From contig OX235265.1 in assembly GCA_944472135.2 (NCBI GenBank), positions 54,571,112 through 54,635,111 of the forward strand: a stretch of DNA of 64,000 nucleotides. The letters run 5' to 3'. Of the stretch, positions 32,655 to 43,177 are shown in pieces. Each line of letters begins with the position of its first letter. The first letter of the stretch is position 1. Origin of the DNA: Trichobilharzia regenti (lineage: Eukaryota > Platyhelminthes > Trematoda > Strigeidida > Schistosomatidae). Below the pieces are notes generated by a model, which searched no databases, had not been told where the DNA came from, and worked only from the letters and a program-made list of their open reading frames with translations. The position numbers and the translations under genes are program-made.

Positions 32655-34500
32655 TCTACTTGGCGCGTATCTGAGAGTAAGGCCGACCACGATGCATACC
32701 TCGAACTCAGGAACCGGTGTAATGGAAGAGTCAGGAGGGACAGGAGGTCATTCCAGGCTAACCCTGCTATAAACTCCTAGCAAACCCCAAAAACTTGTAC
32801 CGATTCATGTCGGAAAGAAAACCGACAAACCAAGGGGCATGCGCCCTAGTAGGCCCAAACGGACAACACCTCACTAGTCTGGAGATGGCTGAAACATTCA
32901 GTTCAGCCTTCGCCGAGCAGTTAAACAGCAATGTGGCTATTGTTAGTAAGTACCAAAATGGCGGCACTACTGTCCCACATCTGGAAGACCCAGTGGCTAC
33001 TCCCCAAATAAACCCCGCAATAGTACGAATGAAGCTACGGCAACTCACACCAGGAAAGTACCTAGGTTGTGACGGATCAGACCATCTGTTCTGAAACATT
33101 GCGCCAAAGCTCTCTGTAAGCCCTTATGCGACTTGTATCAACGCTCAACTGATTCGAGGAAACTGTCAAGGGAGTGGAAAAGAGCCATCCTTTCTTCAGG
33201 GGTGGGGATAGATAGAATGTCAATAGTTTTAGACCAGTAGCTCTACTTCTAGTGGCATCAAAAGTACTGGAAAGTACTATTGACGGTCACATCAGGGATC
33301 ATCTCGATAGGTCTGATATACTCCATGTAGCCCAACACGGTTTCAGGAAAGGCAGATCCTATTTAACAAACCCACTATCGACTTGGAACGATTGGACATC
33401 ATGCTGGAATATGAATGTTCCAGTCCATGGGGTCTTCCCAGACTTTTAGAGGCCGTTTGACACAGTTCCCTGTGACCTTCTCCCACCCAAAATAACTCAA
33501 CCAGGTATAGGTTAGCCAAATCTGTCATAGTTCATGGACTAGCTACCTGAAGGGAAATTTTTCACTAAGATCAATCGACTCCGATCACCGCAGAGGTCGT
33601 CATCAGGAGTGTCGCAGGGTTCTATCCTAGGACCACCGATGATTTTAAATTTTACCAGTGATCTACCACGCCGTCTAAGCTGCCCGACTCTCCTATACGC
33701 TGACGACGTAAAAATATGGAGGGCAATAAAATGTCCGAAGGACTCAGATAGGCTACAGGAAGACCCAAACCTTCTGGAAGACTGGGCGGTGGCCAGTGGC
33801 ATGACTTTCGACCTGAAAAAGTGCAAAGTAATGAAGTTGCGCACCTGTAGACTGCAGAATGCAAGTTACACTCTGTGCAGTGAAAGCTTGTCCTGTACAA
33901 CATCGGAACGCGACTTAGGTCCAGTTCTAAGGCAGAAAATGGACACAAGCGTAAATTACACAGGGGATGTAGCGAGGGCATATGAGGTCATACACTTTAC
34001 ACATAGACAGTTAGGCGCACTCACTCCCAAGCTATTTTCAAGGCAGTACAAAACATACGTCAGACCACACCTTGAAATGCACAATATAATTGCACCCCCA
34101 CTGCTTAGAAGAGACGCTAACCTCTTGGAAAGAGTCCATCGACGGGCGACAAAAGGAACGGTTGTTCTCCGAAATAAACCATATGATGAAAGGCTGAAGA
34201 ATTTAGGCCTGTCTGGATAGGGAGGTTTGATTACTGCCTACAAAATAACAAATGACCAGCATCACCCAATAATGTTCTTCCACTGAGTAGGTATAAGCCC
34301 TCTTGCGGAAATCACAGAGAGAATAGCTCACCAGAGTGCGGAGACTTCGGTGCGCTCCCACTTTTTTCACTGTAGATTTGCCATCCGCAGAATTCCTTTC
34401 CGGCAAGTGTAGGTATGGCACCGTCTGTGGATACCTTTAAGCGGAGACTGGACAATCATACAGCTTCACGAGGACTGCATCAAAATGGTCTATCCCCTTA
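32655..34500 (+). pseudogene. A1 reverse transcriptase, multiply disabled
   Basis: Pieces in different frames give FMSERKPTNQGACALVGPNG (32,795 on), QLTPGKYLGCDGSDHLF (to 33,094), MASKVLESTIDGHIRDHL and QHGFRKGRS (33,252 on), and the longest one at 33,609-34,220. The longest holds SQGSILGPP and LLYADDVKIW with an intact YADD, FDLKKCKVMKL, SERDLGPVL and RRATKGTVVLRNKPYDERL. These are the RT motifs and the C-terminal signature of CR1-like ORF2. Several stops and frameshifts, including one after DERLKNLGLSG, rule out a working enzyme. Confidence 0.75.
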
Positions 34501-34639
34501 AAATCCCATACAATATTCGGGGTAGGCAACTAAGTTCGCCGTTTTACTTCGTTACATTCTCTCTCGTCTTACTATCCTGACAATTCTAACTACTTTTTTC
34601 CTCACATTCCCAGTGGAGAATAAGAACTTAAGCTACTGT

Positions 34640-34800
34640 CTCGAGGTTTCTGTAGCAGTGTTTAATTTTACAGGATGGGGTTGCTAGCCTCATGCCAAAC
34701 CTTTCCTCCTTACCAGCACACATATCTGGCTTAGCGAGGTAAAGGAGTGCGCCGGCCGGTGATCGTCCTAACCGCTATGTCACCGACGCACCCTTTAACT
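34640..34800 (-). mobile_element. SINE-like fragment in the A1 3' UTR
   Basis: The segment with GGTTGCTAGCCTCATGCC and GCTTAGCGAGGTAAAGG is shared, in diverged form, with 58,790-58,890 and 61,686-61,830. It is absent from the A2 3' UTR, so it is an insertion. Confidence 0.5.
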
Positions 34801-35033
34801 ACTACACTTACTTTATTATTATTACTGGCACTAAATATATATATATACACACCAACTTCCGATTTAGTCGGCTGTCTGCTTTGCGTTTTCTTTATTTCTT
34901 TATCTCTCTTTTAGTTTGGAAAACCTACGCTAATTAAATTCATTATTATTATCTCCTTGATTTTGACGACGATACCGGAGAACTAACTGGTGAAAGGATC
35001 AACTCCATTCACAGTAGTAACAGCCTGAACACA

Positions 35034-35402
35034 TGTCAATCACGTCTCATAAACCGTTAATGCCCAGCTCTCGCTACGCTCGGGCCCACGCTGTTCTTTG
35101 AAGATTTCTCAGAAACGCTTAGTTATAACGGACGCAAAAACCAAAACACCGATCTGCCGTTTGATATTTCTGTATTGTTACACCAACATATAAAAGGAAT
35201 AAGCGAACTAAGCAAACTAAGGTCTGAAAACAAATATTACAATAATAAATCGTTATGTTACTTCTGACGATGTTTCACTCTTCTTTCTGAACAGCGACCG
35301 ATGAGACGATGACTGTCGTATTGATGCCTCCGCGAAAATCGAGGAAGTTGATTTTGAGCAAACAACCATGAATTGATCGTTCAATCTTCAACTCCATTGA
35401 CA
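35034..35402 (-). repeat. E1 3' LTR
   Basis: This is the 369-bp terminal repeat, 3' in element orientation. It is preceded on the minus strand by CCGGGGAG. Confidence 0.9.
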
Positions 35403-35559
35403 CTCCCCGGCAAAAAGAGATCCAACACTTTTTTCCTTCACAACCAATGCACGTTGACTTGGATGCCATTGCGAGAACCAGGGTCACACGGACTGAGCTG
35501 AAATGGAAAACAAACAGAAAAGCCAACACACCACAAGCATACTCACTGCACAATCTCAC
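35275..35559 (-). CDS. Small ORF crossing into the E1 3' LTR
   Basis: This 94-residue frame begins MRLCSEYACGVLAFLFVFHF, a Leu/Phe-rich start like a signal peptide, followed by a Cys-containing stretch (CIGCEGKKCWISFC). The second half is encoded by the 3' LTR. The same ORF is kept in E2 (40,435-40,746, 103 residues, different end). Whether it is translated is unknown. Its function is not recognised. Confidence 0.35.
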   Translation of the reverse strand: MRLCSEYACGVLAFLFVFHFSSVRVTLVLAMASKSTCIGCEGKKCWISFCRGVSMELKIERSIHGCLLKINFLDFRGGINTTVIVSSVAVQKEE

Positions 35560-36361
35560 ACATCAATGACGACCTGCGCCTCCAGACAGAGACCTCCTCT
35601 TGACATCTTGCAACACAGTCTCCACTTGCTAGAATGATTCTTGCAGAATGCAATGTGACCATAGCACCACCTCACGATACTCTGTGCACATCCTCTTATC
35701 TACTCATTACCAATTACCACTGAAATCGCTTGTCACTCACTCTGCCTCAGTTCTAGTAACGGTGACGTATGCGAGCTTCAGTCGTTTACACTCTTTCTCC
35801 CCGGCGTGTCGGACCGCAGCTAACAATTATCTCCGTGTGCATGTCATTCTCAGCAATAGCCTAGCCTCCCCGGCGTATACGACCCATCCGCTGTCCTTAA
35901 CATCAATCAATTCATTCATGGATGTAGAAGACTCGAAACAACTTCAGAAATAATCACGACGAAATTTTTAACAAAATTACGCAATAACAACATGACACGA
36001 AAACAACAAATAAACACAATGAATCCAAAATACACCAATTGATATGACACACTACACATATATACAAATAGTACACACAAACTCGCATTTCATGTCTTGA
36101 TGGAATACCCTTGAAGAATTGCAGGACTTACACCAGTACGCCTACAAACCTTCACAGGTGACCATTGTAAGTTGTGGAATGTCCGGACACAAACAGAATT
36201 ACCAACAGCTAGATGACAGGTGATATCAATTCAGTATATACAATATGAACATATGTACAAAATCACACACCGAGCACATTAGACTGCTCATTGATGCGCT
36301 ACCCTTTGAAGAATTGTAGGACTTACAGCAGTACGCCTACAACCCTTCTCAGGTTGACGCT
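35560..36361 (-). other. E1 non-coding region between gag ORF and small ORF
   Basis: It contains two copies of a motif with CAGGACTTAC and CAGTACGCCTACAA, about 190-200 bp apart (near 36,115 and 36,310). E2 has more copies of the same unit. The plus-strand ORF at 35,648-35,953 is a shadow. Confidence 0.5.
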
Positions 36362-38317
36362 CTAGGTTGGAAAATCGTCGCAGAGTTCATTTGCTAACTT
36401 CCTTCTATGAGCTATATCCTCAAATCTGAACGGCAACACGCCCATGTCATTGTATCGTAGAATATAGATGACCAACAAACACACGACATATCTCATCAAC
36501 CAAGTATAGAAACAGAGTAATTTACACCAAAGATAATAACATTCAAATAGTAACTTGAAACTAGAAATGCCTTTATTCGTGCAAGTCAATTTAACAATTA
36601 CTCTCTCCTTTACACTTGGCTTATCCACACTAAACTGACCATTGATATTCGTCCTTTCAAACGAACTGATACTATCATAGTCATTGCACAAGATACTTGA
36701 GTTGATGGGCATCTGTTTCATTGTGGATGAAAACACCAACGATGACTGAGTGACACAAGGTGATGAACTTAGCAGTGGATCAGAAGCTGTTCTTTTTCGG
36801 CTTTCAGATAGTTGTCCAACTGCAAGATTACCACCACTGCTGTCTTTCACTACTAGTTCGGGTTTAGCACTATCATCTGATGATAGGTGGGCTACACGCT
36901 GATCAATTACACTGACTGTCTCACAAGTATGCACATCTTCTGGAACTGCATCTGCGTTCAATTCTACTTCACGTTGTAGTTGTACAGAACCTTTATTTAA
37001 CTTAGCAGTAGTAGGCATATCCCGCATCTCATAATGATCAACCAAAGACAAATCTGCACTATCATGATCATTACCACAAATATTCAATTTACCGTCAAGT
37101 TCATCATTTTCAAACTCTTTAATAACAGAAGTAGACAATTTTGGTTCCTCCTCACAAATCATTAAAGGTTTTATATCTTCACTCTGACTAGTTATACCTT
37201 GTAAACTTGTGGAGTCAGAACTCCACTCTGAAGCAGTAACTCTATTCTGTGACACTCTATTCAACAATGGCTTACCAGTTGCAACTACAGACTTCTTCAC
37301 AACACCGTTATCGTCACACAATTCGGAGTCAGACCTGGAGTTTACATTTAGCTTATCACTGAACTTGCTCACCGGTTCACAGTTCACTTCTGTATGCACC
37401 TCTTGCACACGTGTACAACAAAACCGTGTTTGTCTTGCATCTTGCAACTTATCTGTTGAGGATGTACTACGAAACCTGTTACACTCACTAGGTCTATATG
37501 CATTACTATACATCATGGAGCCTTCTCGATATCCACCTCTCTGAGGCCTATTCGTCATCAATGAGTGCGTTTTACCTTCAGACTGCTCTATTCTAGGGCT
37601 GAGATCTAACAGACTGGCGAACTTGCTCATAGATTGATTGACACTAGTATTTACCAGTTTCAGGATATCATCAAACTTTGGCTCGATACCCTCATCCTCC
37701 ATACGGGAGCTTATCTTCACCCACTTCCTTTGCAGTCGAGTAGGTAGACGTCTTGCTATTACTTCTAGTATAAAACTCGAGTTGAGGTCACTCACGCGAT
37801 TCATCGAAATCATTCCATTCTTGTAAATTAGCAAATTATCTAAAAACTCAGTGAGTGCCTGGGAGTCATCCTGTAATTGACCACCATTACCCTTAACAGC
37901 CTCGAATAATTTCCCTGCAATCATCGAAGGTCTTCCAAACCTTTGACGTAATATGCTCATAGCCTCGTAGTAGCCCTCTTTTGGCTTCATAAACTTACAG
38001 CACTGTATAGCTCTTGCAGCATCTCCAGTGCAATATCTCATCAAATACATTAACTTCAATTCATCATTTAATAAAAAACCACTCAACATGATCTCAAACT
38101 CCTTTACAAATTGTAAATAATCAGCCGGGTTTCCATCAAAACATCGTGGTTCTAATTTAGGGAGTTTGATGTTCCTATTATCCCTGAACGGCGAAACAGT
38201 AACATCAACCATGTCATGTTTAACATCAGACACATCGTTACAATTAACAGACAAGTCACCATGACTTACTTTCCTGTTTGCATCCAAGACACTCTGTCCC
38301 TTCTTTGACCCAGGCAT
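36362..38317 (-). CDS. E1 gag-like protein with C-terminal hydrophobic segment
   Basis: This 651-residue ORF starts at ATG 38,317, about 145 bp from the 5' LTR. Residues about 51-200 (LPKLEPRCFDGNPADYLQF, RYCTGDAARAI, GYYEAMSILRQRFGRP) resemble the gag core of BEL/Pao elements (DUF1759 type), which assembles element particles. A possible degenerate zinc knuckle is C300-C301...H308-x4-C313, lacking one usual Cys. A long Ser/Asp/Glu-rich region follows (about 320-560). Residues about 589-620 are strongly hydrophobic and then RFEDIAHRRKLANELC closes the protein. A membrane-like tail is not usual for gag. No protease or RT follows. A partial paralog lies at 43,584-44,202. Alternatives are an env-like or host-derived 3' part, or loss of pol with an acquired tail. 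Confidence 0.7.
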   Translation of the reverse strand: MPGSKKGQSVLDANRKVSHGDLSVNCNDVSDVKHDMVDVTVSPFRDNRNIKLPKLEPRCFDGNPADYLQFVKEFEIMLSGFLLNDELKLMYLMRYCTGDAARAIQCCKFMKPKEGYYEAMSILRQRFGRPSMIAGKLFEAVKGNGGQLQDDSQALTEFLDNLLIYKNGMISMNRVSDLNSSFILEVIARRLPTRLQRKWVKISSRMEDEGIEPKFDDILKLVNTSVNQSMSKFASLLDLSPRIEQSEGKTHSLMTNRPQRGGYREGSMMYSNAYRPSECNRFRSTSSTDKLQDARQTRFCCTRVQEVHTEVNCEPVSKFSDKLNVNSRSDSELCDDNGVVKKSVVATGKPLLNRVSQNRVTASEWSSDSTSLQGITSQSEDIKPLMICEEEPKLSTSVIKEFENDELDGKLNICGNDHDSADLSLVDHYEMRDMPTTAKLNKGSVQLQREVELNADAVPEDVHTCETVSVIDQRVAHLSSDDSAKPELVVKDSSGGNLAVGQLSESRKRTASDPLLSSSPCVTQSSLVFSSTMKQMPINSSILCNDYDSISSFERTNINGQFSVDKPSVKERVIVKLTCTNKGISSFKLLFECYYLWCKLLCFYTWLMRYVVCLLVIYILRYNDMGVLPFRFEDIAHRRKLANELCDDFPT

Positions 38318-38461
38318 TGTTGAACTTGACCCAATTCCAAAAGCGTTCCAGATATTGCTTGTTCAAAGAGGACTTGACCGGCACCAGGAAAGATGAACGG
38401 CGACTATCCAAACTTTCACCAACTTTTTGAATCCGCCAGATCTGTTTCTATCGTCAGAAAC

Positions 38462-38830
38462 TGTCAATCACGTCTCATAAACCGTTAATGCCCAGCTCTC
38501 GCTACGCTCGGGCCCACGCTGTTCTTTGAAGATTTCTCAGAAACGCTTAGTTATAACGGACGCAAAAACCAAAACACCGATCTGCCGTTTGATATTTCTG
38601 TATTGTTACACCAACATATAAAAGGAATAAGCGAACTAAGCAAACTAAGGTCTGAAAACAAATATTACAATAATAAATCGTTATGTTACTTCTGACGATG
38701 TTTCACTCTTCTTTCTGAACAGCGACCGATGAGACGATGACTGTCGTATTGATGCCTCCGCGAAAATTGGGGAAGTTGATTTTGAGCAAACAACCATGAA
38801 TTGATCGTTCAATCTTCAACTCCATTGACA
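38462..38830 (-). repeat. E1 5' LTR
   Basis: This is the 369-bp terminal repeat upstream of the gag-like ORF. It differs from the 3' LTR at the TTGGGG versus TCGAGG position (about 38,768-38,772). Confidence 0.9.
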
Positions 38831-39002
38831 ACACACCTCATACTACAAACCACATATAATTAATCCCAGCACTACTCCTTTTGTTATCAACAAAAGCTAC
38901 GGCAGTCAAGCGGCGGAACGAGCAACGCAGTTCCCGAAGATCAGGAACCTATACCTAACAACCAAGAGGTGAGCACAAGGAAATCAAATTGGTTTATACT
39001 AG

Positions 39003-39410
39003 CTCGTAAAAACGATATTGGATATTGGAAGACAATTTATTAAGGCTCGGGAGAGAAGTGATATACCAGTGGATTCATTTGCTGAATTCAACGTATTCAT
39101 GCCATATCAAAATGTAAGGACTTCTTAGGAGTGTCAAAAATGCAAAATATGTTCTGAAGAGGTAATAACTTCAAGCAACTTCTATTATCGCTTGACCATT
39201 ATCTTCAAAGATCCTTAAATAACTATAACATACACAATGGTCTGGTTAATCATGATAAAAACGGCGTGGGTGATGCAGCATATACGCATTCTTATGGATA
39301 TGAAGGTGTACCTAGATATACTGGGTTCTTGTCAGGAAGGTCGGAAAGCAGGTATCAAATGTCTCAGCAAGCAGTGTAATACATGTGGGCTACATGTTTT
39401 TATTTGACAT
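39003..39410 (+). pseudogene. Possible host-derived coding relic with zinc-ribbon-like cysteines
   Basis: One frame from a TACTAG acceptor-like site reads LVKTILDIGRQFIKARERSD and continues through FAEFNVFMPYQN. A GTAAGG donor-like site follows. After a TAG, the same frame reads ECQKCKICSEEV...NFYYRLTIIFKDP. After a TAA it ends with GIKCLSKQCNTCGLHVFI. The C-x2-C-x2-C then YRLTIIFKD pattern recalls zinc-ribbon OB-folds such as the RPA1/MEIOB type, but this is a weak, by-eye resemblance. The stops mean either introns not resolved here or a pseudogene. It is not part of any element recognised in this window. Confidence 0.3.
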
Positions 39411-39628
39411 AAACTGGATCTCCATTCATTTTCAGAATAAATCTTCAGTTCATTTGGAATAAGCTAGTTGAGCACATCAGTATTGAGAGAATACAGTCAA
39501 ATTAAGTAAACGCAGGCTTCTTAAGATTAAATGATACATTTACTTGATATGGTTGTATTACTATTAGTTGTTTATCTAAGTTAATGACGAATTCGTTGCG
39601 ATAATAATACATTTTATTGCTTTTATAC

Positions 39629-39880
39629 ACGGCTAGCATTTTTTCAGGCACAGTGCAGACTTTTTGGTCCAAGAAACGTAGGGCACATACAAATAGTAGG
39701 ACAGTGTCCCTAAGCCTGCTCTAAACAGTCTGCAATGTGCCCTAAGTCTGCCACAAGAAGTCTGCAATGCGCCCGAGGCGTTCTCCAAAAAGTTTGTTAT
39801 GCGCCGTAAGTCCACCTCAAAAAAACCACAGTACACCCGAAGTCTGCTGTGGGCCCGAAGTTACTTTACCATACTTTAAG
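39629..39880. repeat. Degenerate short tandem motif (AGTCTGC...GCGCCC words)
   Basis: Words such as AGTCTGCAATGCGCCCGA recur about every 30-45 bp with changes. The start (GGCTAGCATTTTTTCAGGC) resembles the Penelope-flanking sequence at 25,088-25,110. The small ORFs here (39,633-39,836 and 39,767-40,027) reflect the repeat. Confidence 0.5.
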
Positions 39881-40230
39881 GTGCGACAACGCGCCTTCTG
39901 TTCCGCATTTTACAATCAGTCAATAACTAACAGAGCGTCAAATCGATTACGTACACAGCTCGCGTCAAACAACAGCAAACAAGCAGTAGCTCAACGAATC
40001 ACGATATCAGAAAGCAGTCGATTATGATTGAAAATATATTTAACAATATTGGCAAGGGAATTTACAGTCTTTCGACAAATCATAAAAGTAAAGCATCCTA
40101 TAAATCAACAGAAAAATTCATCCGTGTGCTTTCAAGATTCGGTATGTTCCATTTGTTGACGTCAACGGAGATCTGAAAATGATATTTTCAAAATAAAAGA
40201 CCCAGAGAGGGATACAGTTCACAGGGCCAC

Positions 40231-40589
40231 TGTCAGCCACGTCTCATAAACAATTATTGCCCAGCTCTTGCTACGCACGGGCCCACGCTGTTCCTTGCAG
40301 TTTTTCAGAAACGCTTAGTAATAACGGACGAAAAAACCAAAACACCGATTGGTGACTCGAGAATTCTTTATTGTTACACCAACATATAGCCAACTTTACA
40401 ACTAAGGTCTGTGAACAAATATTACAATAATGAATCACAAGAATACTTCTGATGGTTGTCTCCTGACTTCTTTCTGAACAGCGACCGATGAGACGATGAC
40501 TGTCGTATTGATGCCTCCGCGAAAATTGGGGAAGTTGATTTTGAGCAAACAACCATGAATTGATCGTTCAATCTTCAACTCCATTGACA
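40231..40589 (-). repeat. E2 3' LTR
   Basis: This 359-bp LTR starts TGTCAGCC and ends ATTGACA. It is closer in length to the solo LTR at 23.3 kb than to the E1 LTRs. GGGGAG again precedes it on the minus strand. Confidence 0.85.
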
Positions 40590-40746
40590 CTCCCCGGCAA
40601 AAAGAGATCCAACACTTTTTTCCTTCACAACCAATGCACGTTGACTTGGATGCCATTGCGAGAACCAGGGTCACACGGACTGAGCTGAAATGGAAAACAA
40701 ACAGAAAAGCCAACACACCACAAGCATACTCACTGCACAATCTCAC
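40435..40746 (-). CDS. Small signal-peptide-like ORF of E2
   Basis: This 103-residue counterpart of 35,275-35,559 has an identical first half and a different LTR-encoded end. Confidence 0.3.
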   Translation of the reverse strand: MRLCSEYACGVLAFLFVFHFSSVRVTLVLAMASKSTCIGCEGKKCWISFCRGVSMELKIERSIHGCLLKINFPNFRGGINTTVIVSSVAVQKEVRRQPSEVFL

Positions 40747-41330
40747 ACATCAATGACGACCTGCGCCTCCAGACAGAGACCTCCTCTTGACATCTTGCAA
40801 CACAATCGCCACTTACTAGAATGACTCTTGCAGAATGCAATGTGACCATAGCACCAACTCATGATACTCTACGCACATCGTCTTAACTACTCACTACCAA
40901 TTACCACTGCAATCGCTTGTCACTCATTCTGCCTCAGTTCTAGTATCGGTGACGTATGCGAGCCTCAGCCGTCTACACTCTCGCTCCCCGGCGTGCGAGA
41001 ACGCAGCTAACAATTATCTCCGTGTGCATTTCATTCTCAGCAATAGCCTCCCTGGCGTATACGCCCCATCCGCTATCCTTTACATCAATCTATTCATTCA
41101 TGGATGTAGAAGACTCCAAACAACTTCAGAAGTAATCACGACGAAATTTTTAACAAAATTACGCAATAACAACAAGATACGAAAACAACAAGTAAACACA
41201 ATGAATATATGAACACCAATTGATATGACACACCACACGTATATACAAATAGTACAAACAACCTCGCAGTTCATGTCTTGGTGGAATTCCATTGAAGAAT
41301 CGCAGGACTTACATCAGTACGCCTTCAACC

Positions 41331-42025
41331 TGCTAACGCTTCAATCTGCTAACCTAACCAGACTCCGAAGTGTCGTTGACCTAGGCCTGAGGTACTCTAG
41401 TGACTTGACATTCTCTGAGCAAGTAGCATCAAAGACTAGAAAATCGAGGATGCTCTTAGGATGCATACTCAGGAACTTTTACGACAATGAAGCCAAGCTA
41501 ATTCTGTACAAAACATGTGTCAGACCACTACTAGAATACTGTCCATTTATTATAAGTTGCACTCGCACACGTGATAAGCTATGGATGGAAAGTATCCAAC
41601 GATATTTTACCTCAAAACTACTTGGCTACGATTGTAAGGAAGACTACATCTCACGGTGCATGATCCTGAAACTTGACCCACTTTGGACAAGGCGACTTAT
41701 TATAAACCTAATATTCTTCTTTAAGGTCCTTCACAAAATATCATTCTCAGGTAACAGGGACATACAATTCGCACAGGAGGGTTCTTACAATTTGCGTAAC
41801 CAAACTTGCACAGTGACAACTGATTCTTTTAAGTCAACACTCCGTGAAAACTTCTTCACAGTCATGTATTCTAAAATATGGAATAGCCTTCCCCTAGATG
41901 TCAGAACTTGCTCTTCGGTTACAAGCTTCAAACGCTCTCTGCATAGACTGTTTCACTCTACTGACTATATCAATAAACTATTTACTCCTAAAACGAATCA
42001 ACTACTAATCTACTACAGCACCTAA
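41331..42025 (+). pseudogene. C2 reverse transcriptase C-terminal part
   Basis: It is the same domain as in C1 (RSVVDLGLRYSSDL to the WNSLPLDVRT end), with a natural stop at 42,023-42,025. The annotated Met at 41,225 lies in E2 sequence, so the upstream residues are not part of the protein. The palm with the active site is absent. Confidence 0.7.
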
Positions 42026-43177
42026 AAAACGCACTTCAACACCCTTAACAATCTAAAAACCATAAATAAACTAGCGGCATGGATGCATAAAGACTTAGTA
42101 CGGAACATACAGGAATAGTTTACCCCTAGAAATAGGACGTGTCACTTTATTGTAACCTTCAAACGCTTGCTATATAAACTGTTTTATCCCAAAGTCTATC
42201 CCTACCAGAACGCATTACTTATTTCTAAAACGCATCAGTCATTAGAACACTAAAACGCTCAGACTCATTAATACACATCATGACACCTAATAGACTCTAA
42301 GACTTTGCATAAATTCGTAAAAAAAATATAACTAAAAATAATTTCTTAATAATTTATTTTACAGTTGACATAAACAATTATATATATACATTAATGTCCT
42401 TTTAATGTTCACATACTTTCTCTTTCTGGTATTCTGCTGCTCCTATTCATCTTCTGATCGAGGTCGAACAACCCTGCATCTAAACTGAAATGAGGATTAA
42501 TTCCAAACCATCTACCTCATAACCACCCAAATTCCATGAACGATCCAATTCTACCATTTGAAGACGCTGGCGAACATGCTGTAAATGAGTATTCATGATC
42601 TGAAATGAAGAAGCAACTGGTTTTCAAATAGTTTTCAACATTTTACTCAACTTACGAATGCAGTCCGCCATGCAGACACAAATGGAGCAAATGGAGAATT
42701 CTGAGAACGACCTCAGCACCATTTGATGCAGTAAAACAACTTCACATGACCTCATCTAGTTTTCGCCTCCACGATCAAATTTCTTTCCTGTTATAAAACT
42801 ATGATAAGACTACTGAAAAAATAGAATAAATATATCACTGATCTCAACATAATACATCAATAATCTTTAAGCCATGGGTGCTGTTCACAACAAAGTTATG
42901 TAAGAGAATTGACTTCAAGCTTTATTTTTCCCAGATATCCGTATTACATTCATCTGATGTCTGGGTTTTGTGTTAATGCGAAGAAAATATCTCTATATCT
43001 CTTTATGTGCTACACAAACAAACTTTATAGCAGACTGTTCCGTCTGACTCTAATGTCAGAAAGAACAACCAAACTGTAAATTCATCATACATCAATTTGT
43101 GTAATTTATATAATAACTTATCCATGCCTGTACAATTGGTATGTTCCTGCATAAACAGGAAGAAATATATTATTATT
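41331..43177 (+). mobile_element. CR1-like element C2, 5'-truncated, inserted in E2
   Basis: The insertion is flanked by AACC on both sides (41,327-41,330 and 43,178-43,181), a short target duplication matching the uninterrupted CTACAACCC site in E1. It starts within the RT thumb and ends with an ATTATTATT tail at 43,169-43,177, which defines the 3' end of family C. The 3' UTR is about 1.15 kb. Confidence 0.8.

Larger units (their letters stand above)
35034..38830 (-). mobile_element. Complete gag-only BEL/Pao-like LTR element E1
   Basis: The element is 3,797 bp, with two 369-bp LTRs (35,034-35,402 and 38,462-38,830) that start and end TGTCAAT...ATTGACA and differ at two positions by eye. 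The 5-bp target duplication ACACA sits at 35,029-35,033 and 38,831-38,835. The related A2 sequence has the empty site ACATA at 54,572-54,576. The internal region (3,059 bp) holds one long gag-like ORF and no protease, RT or integrase, so it must depend on enzymes in trans. A purine run GGGGAG directly precedes the 3' LTR on the minus strand and fits a polypurine tract. A primer-binding site was not identified. The near-identical LTRs suggest a fairly recent insertion. Confidence 0.88.
31395..38871 (+). mobile_element. CR1-like element A1, interrupted by LTR element E1
   Basis: The element starts after the D tail, runs through the endonuclease (31,800-32,605) and a decayed RT (to about 34,500), and has a 3' UTR that holds a SINE (34,640-34,800) and the LTR element E1 (35,034-38,830). 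The 3' limit is set by comparison with A2. The two share sequence to AATCCCAGCA (38,871 and 54,613) and then differ. Confidence 0.7.

Noticed and set aside
35648..35953. Plus-strand 101-residue ORF within E1
   Set aside because: It is antisense to the element and not kept at full length in E2.
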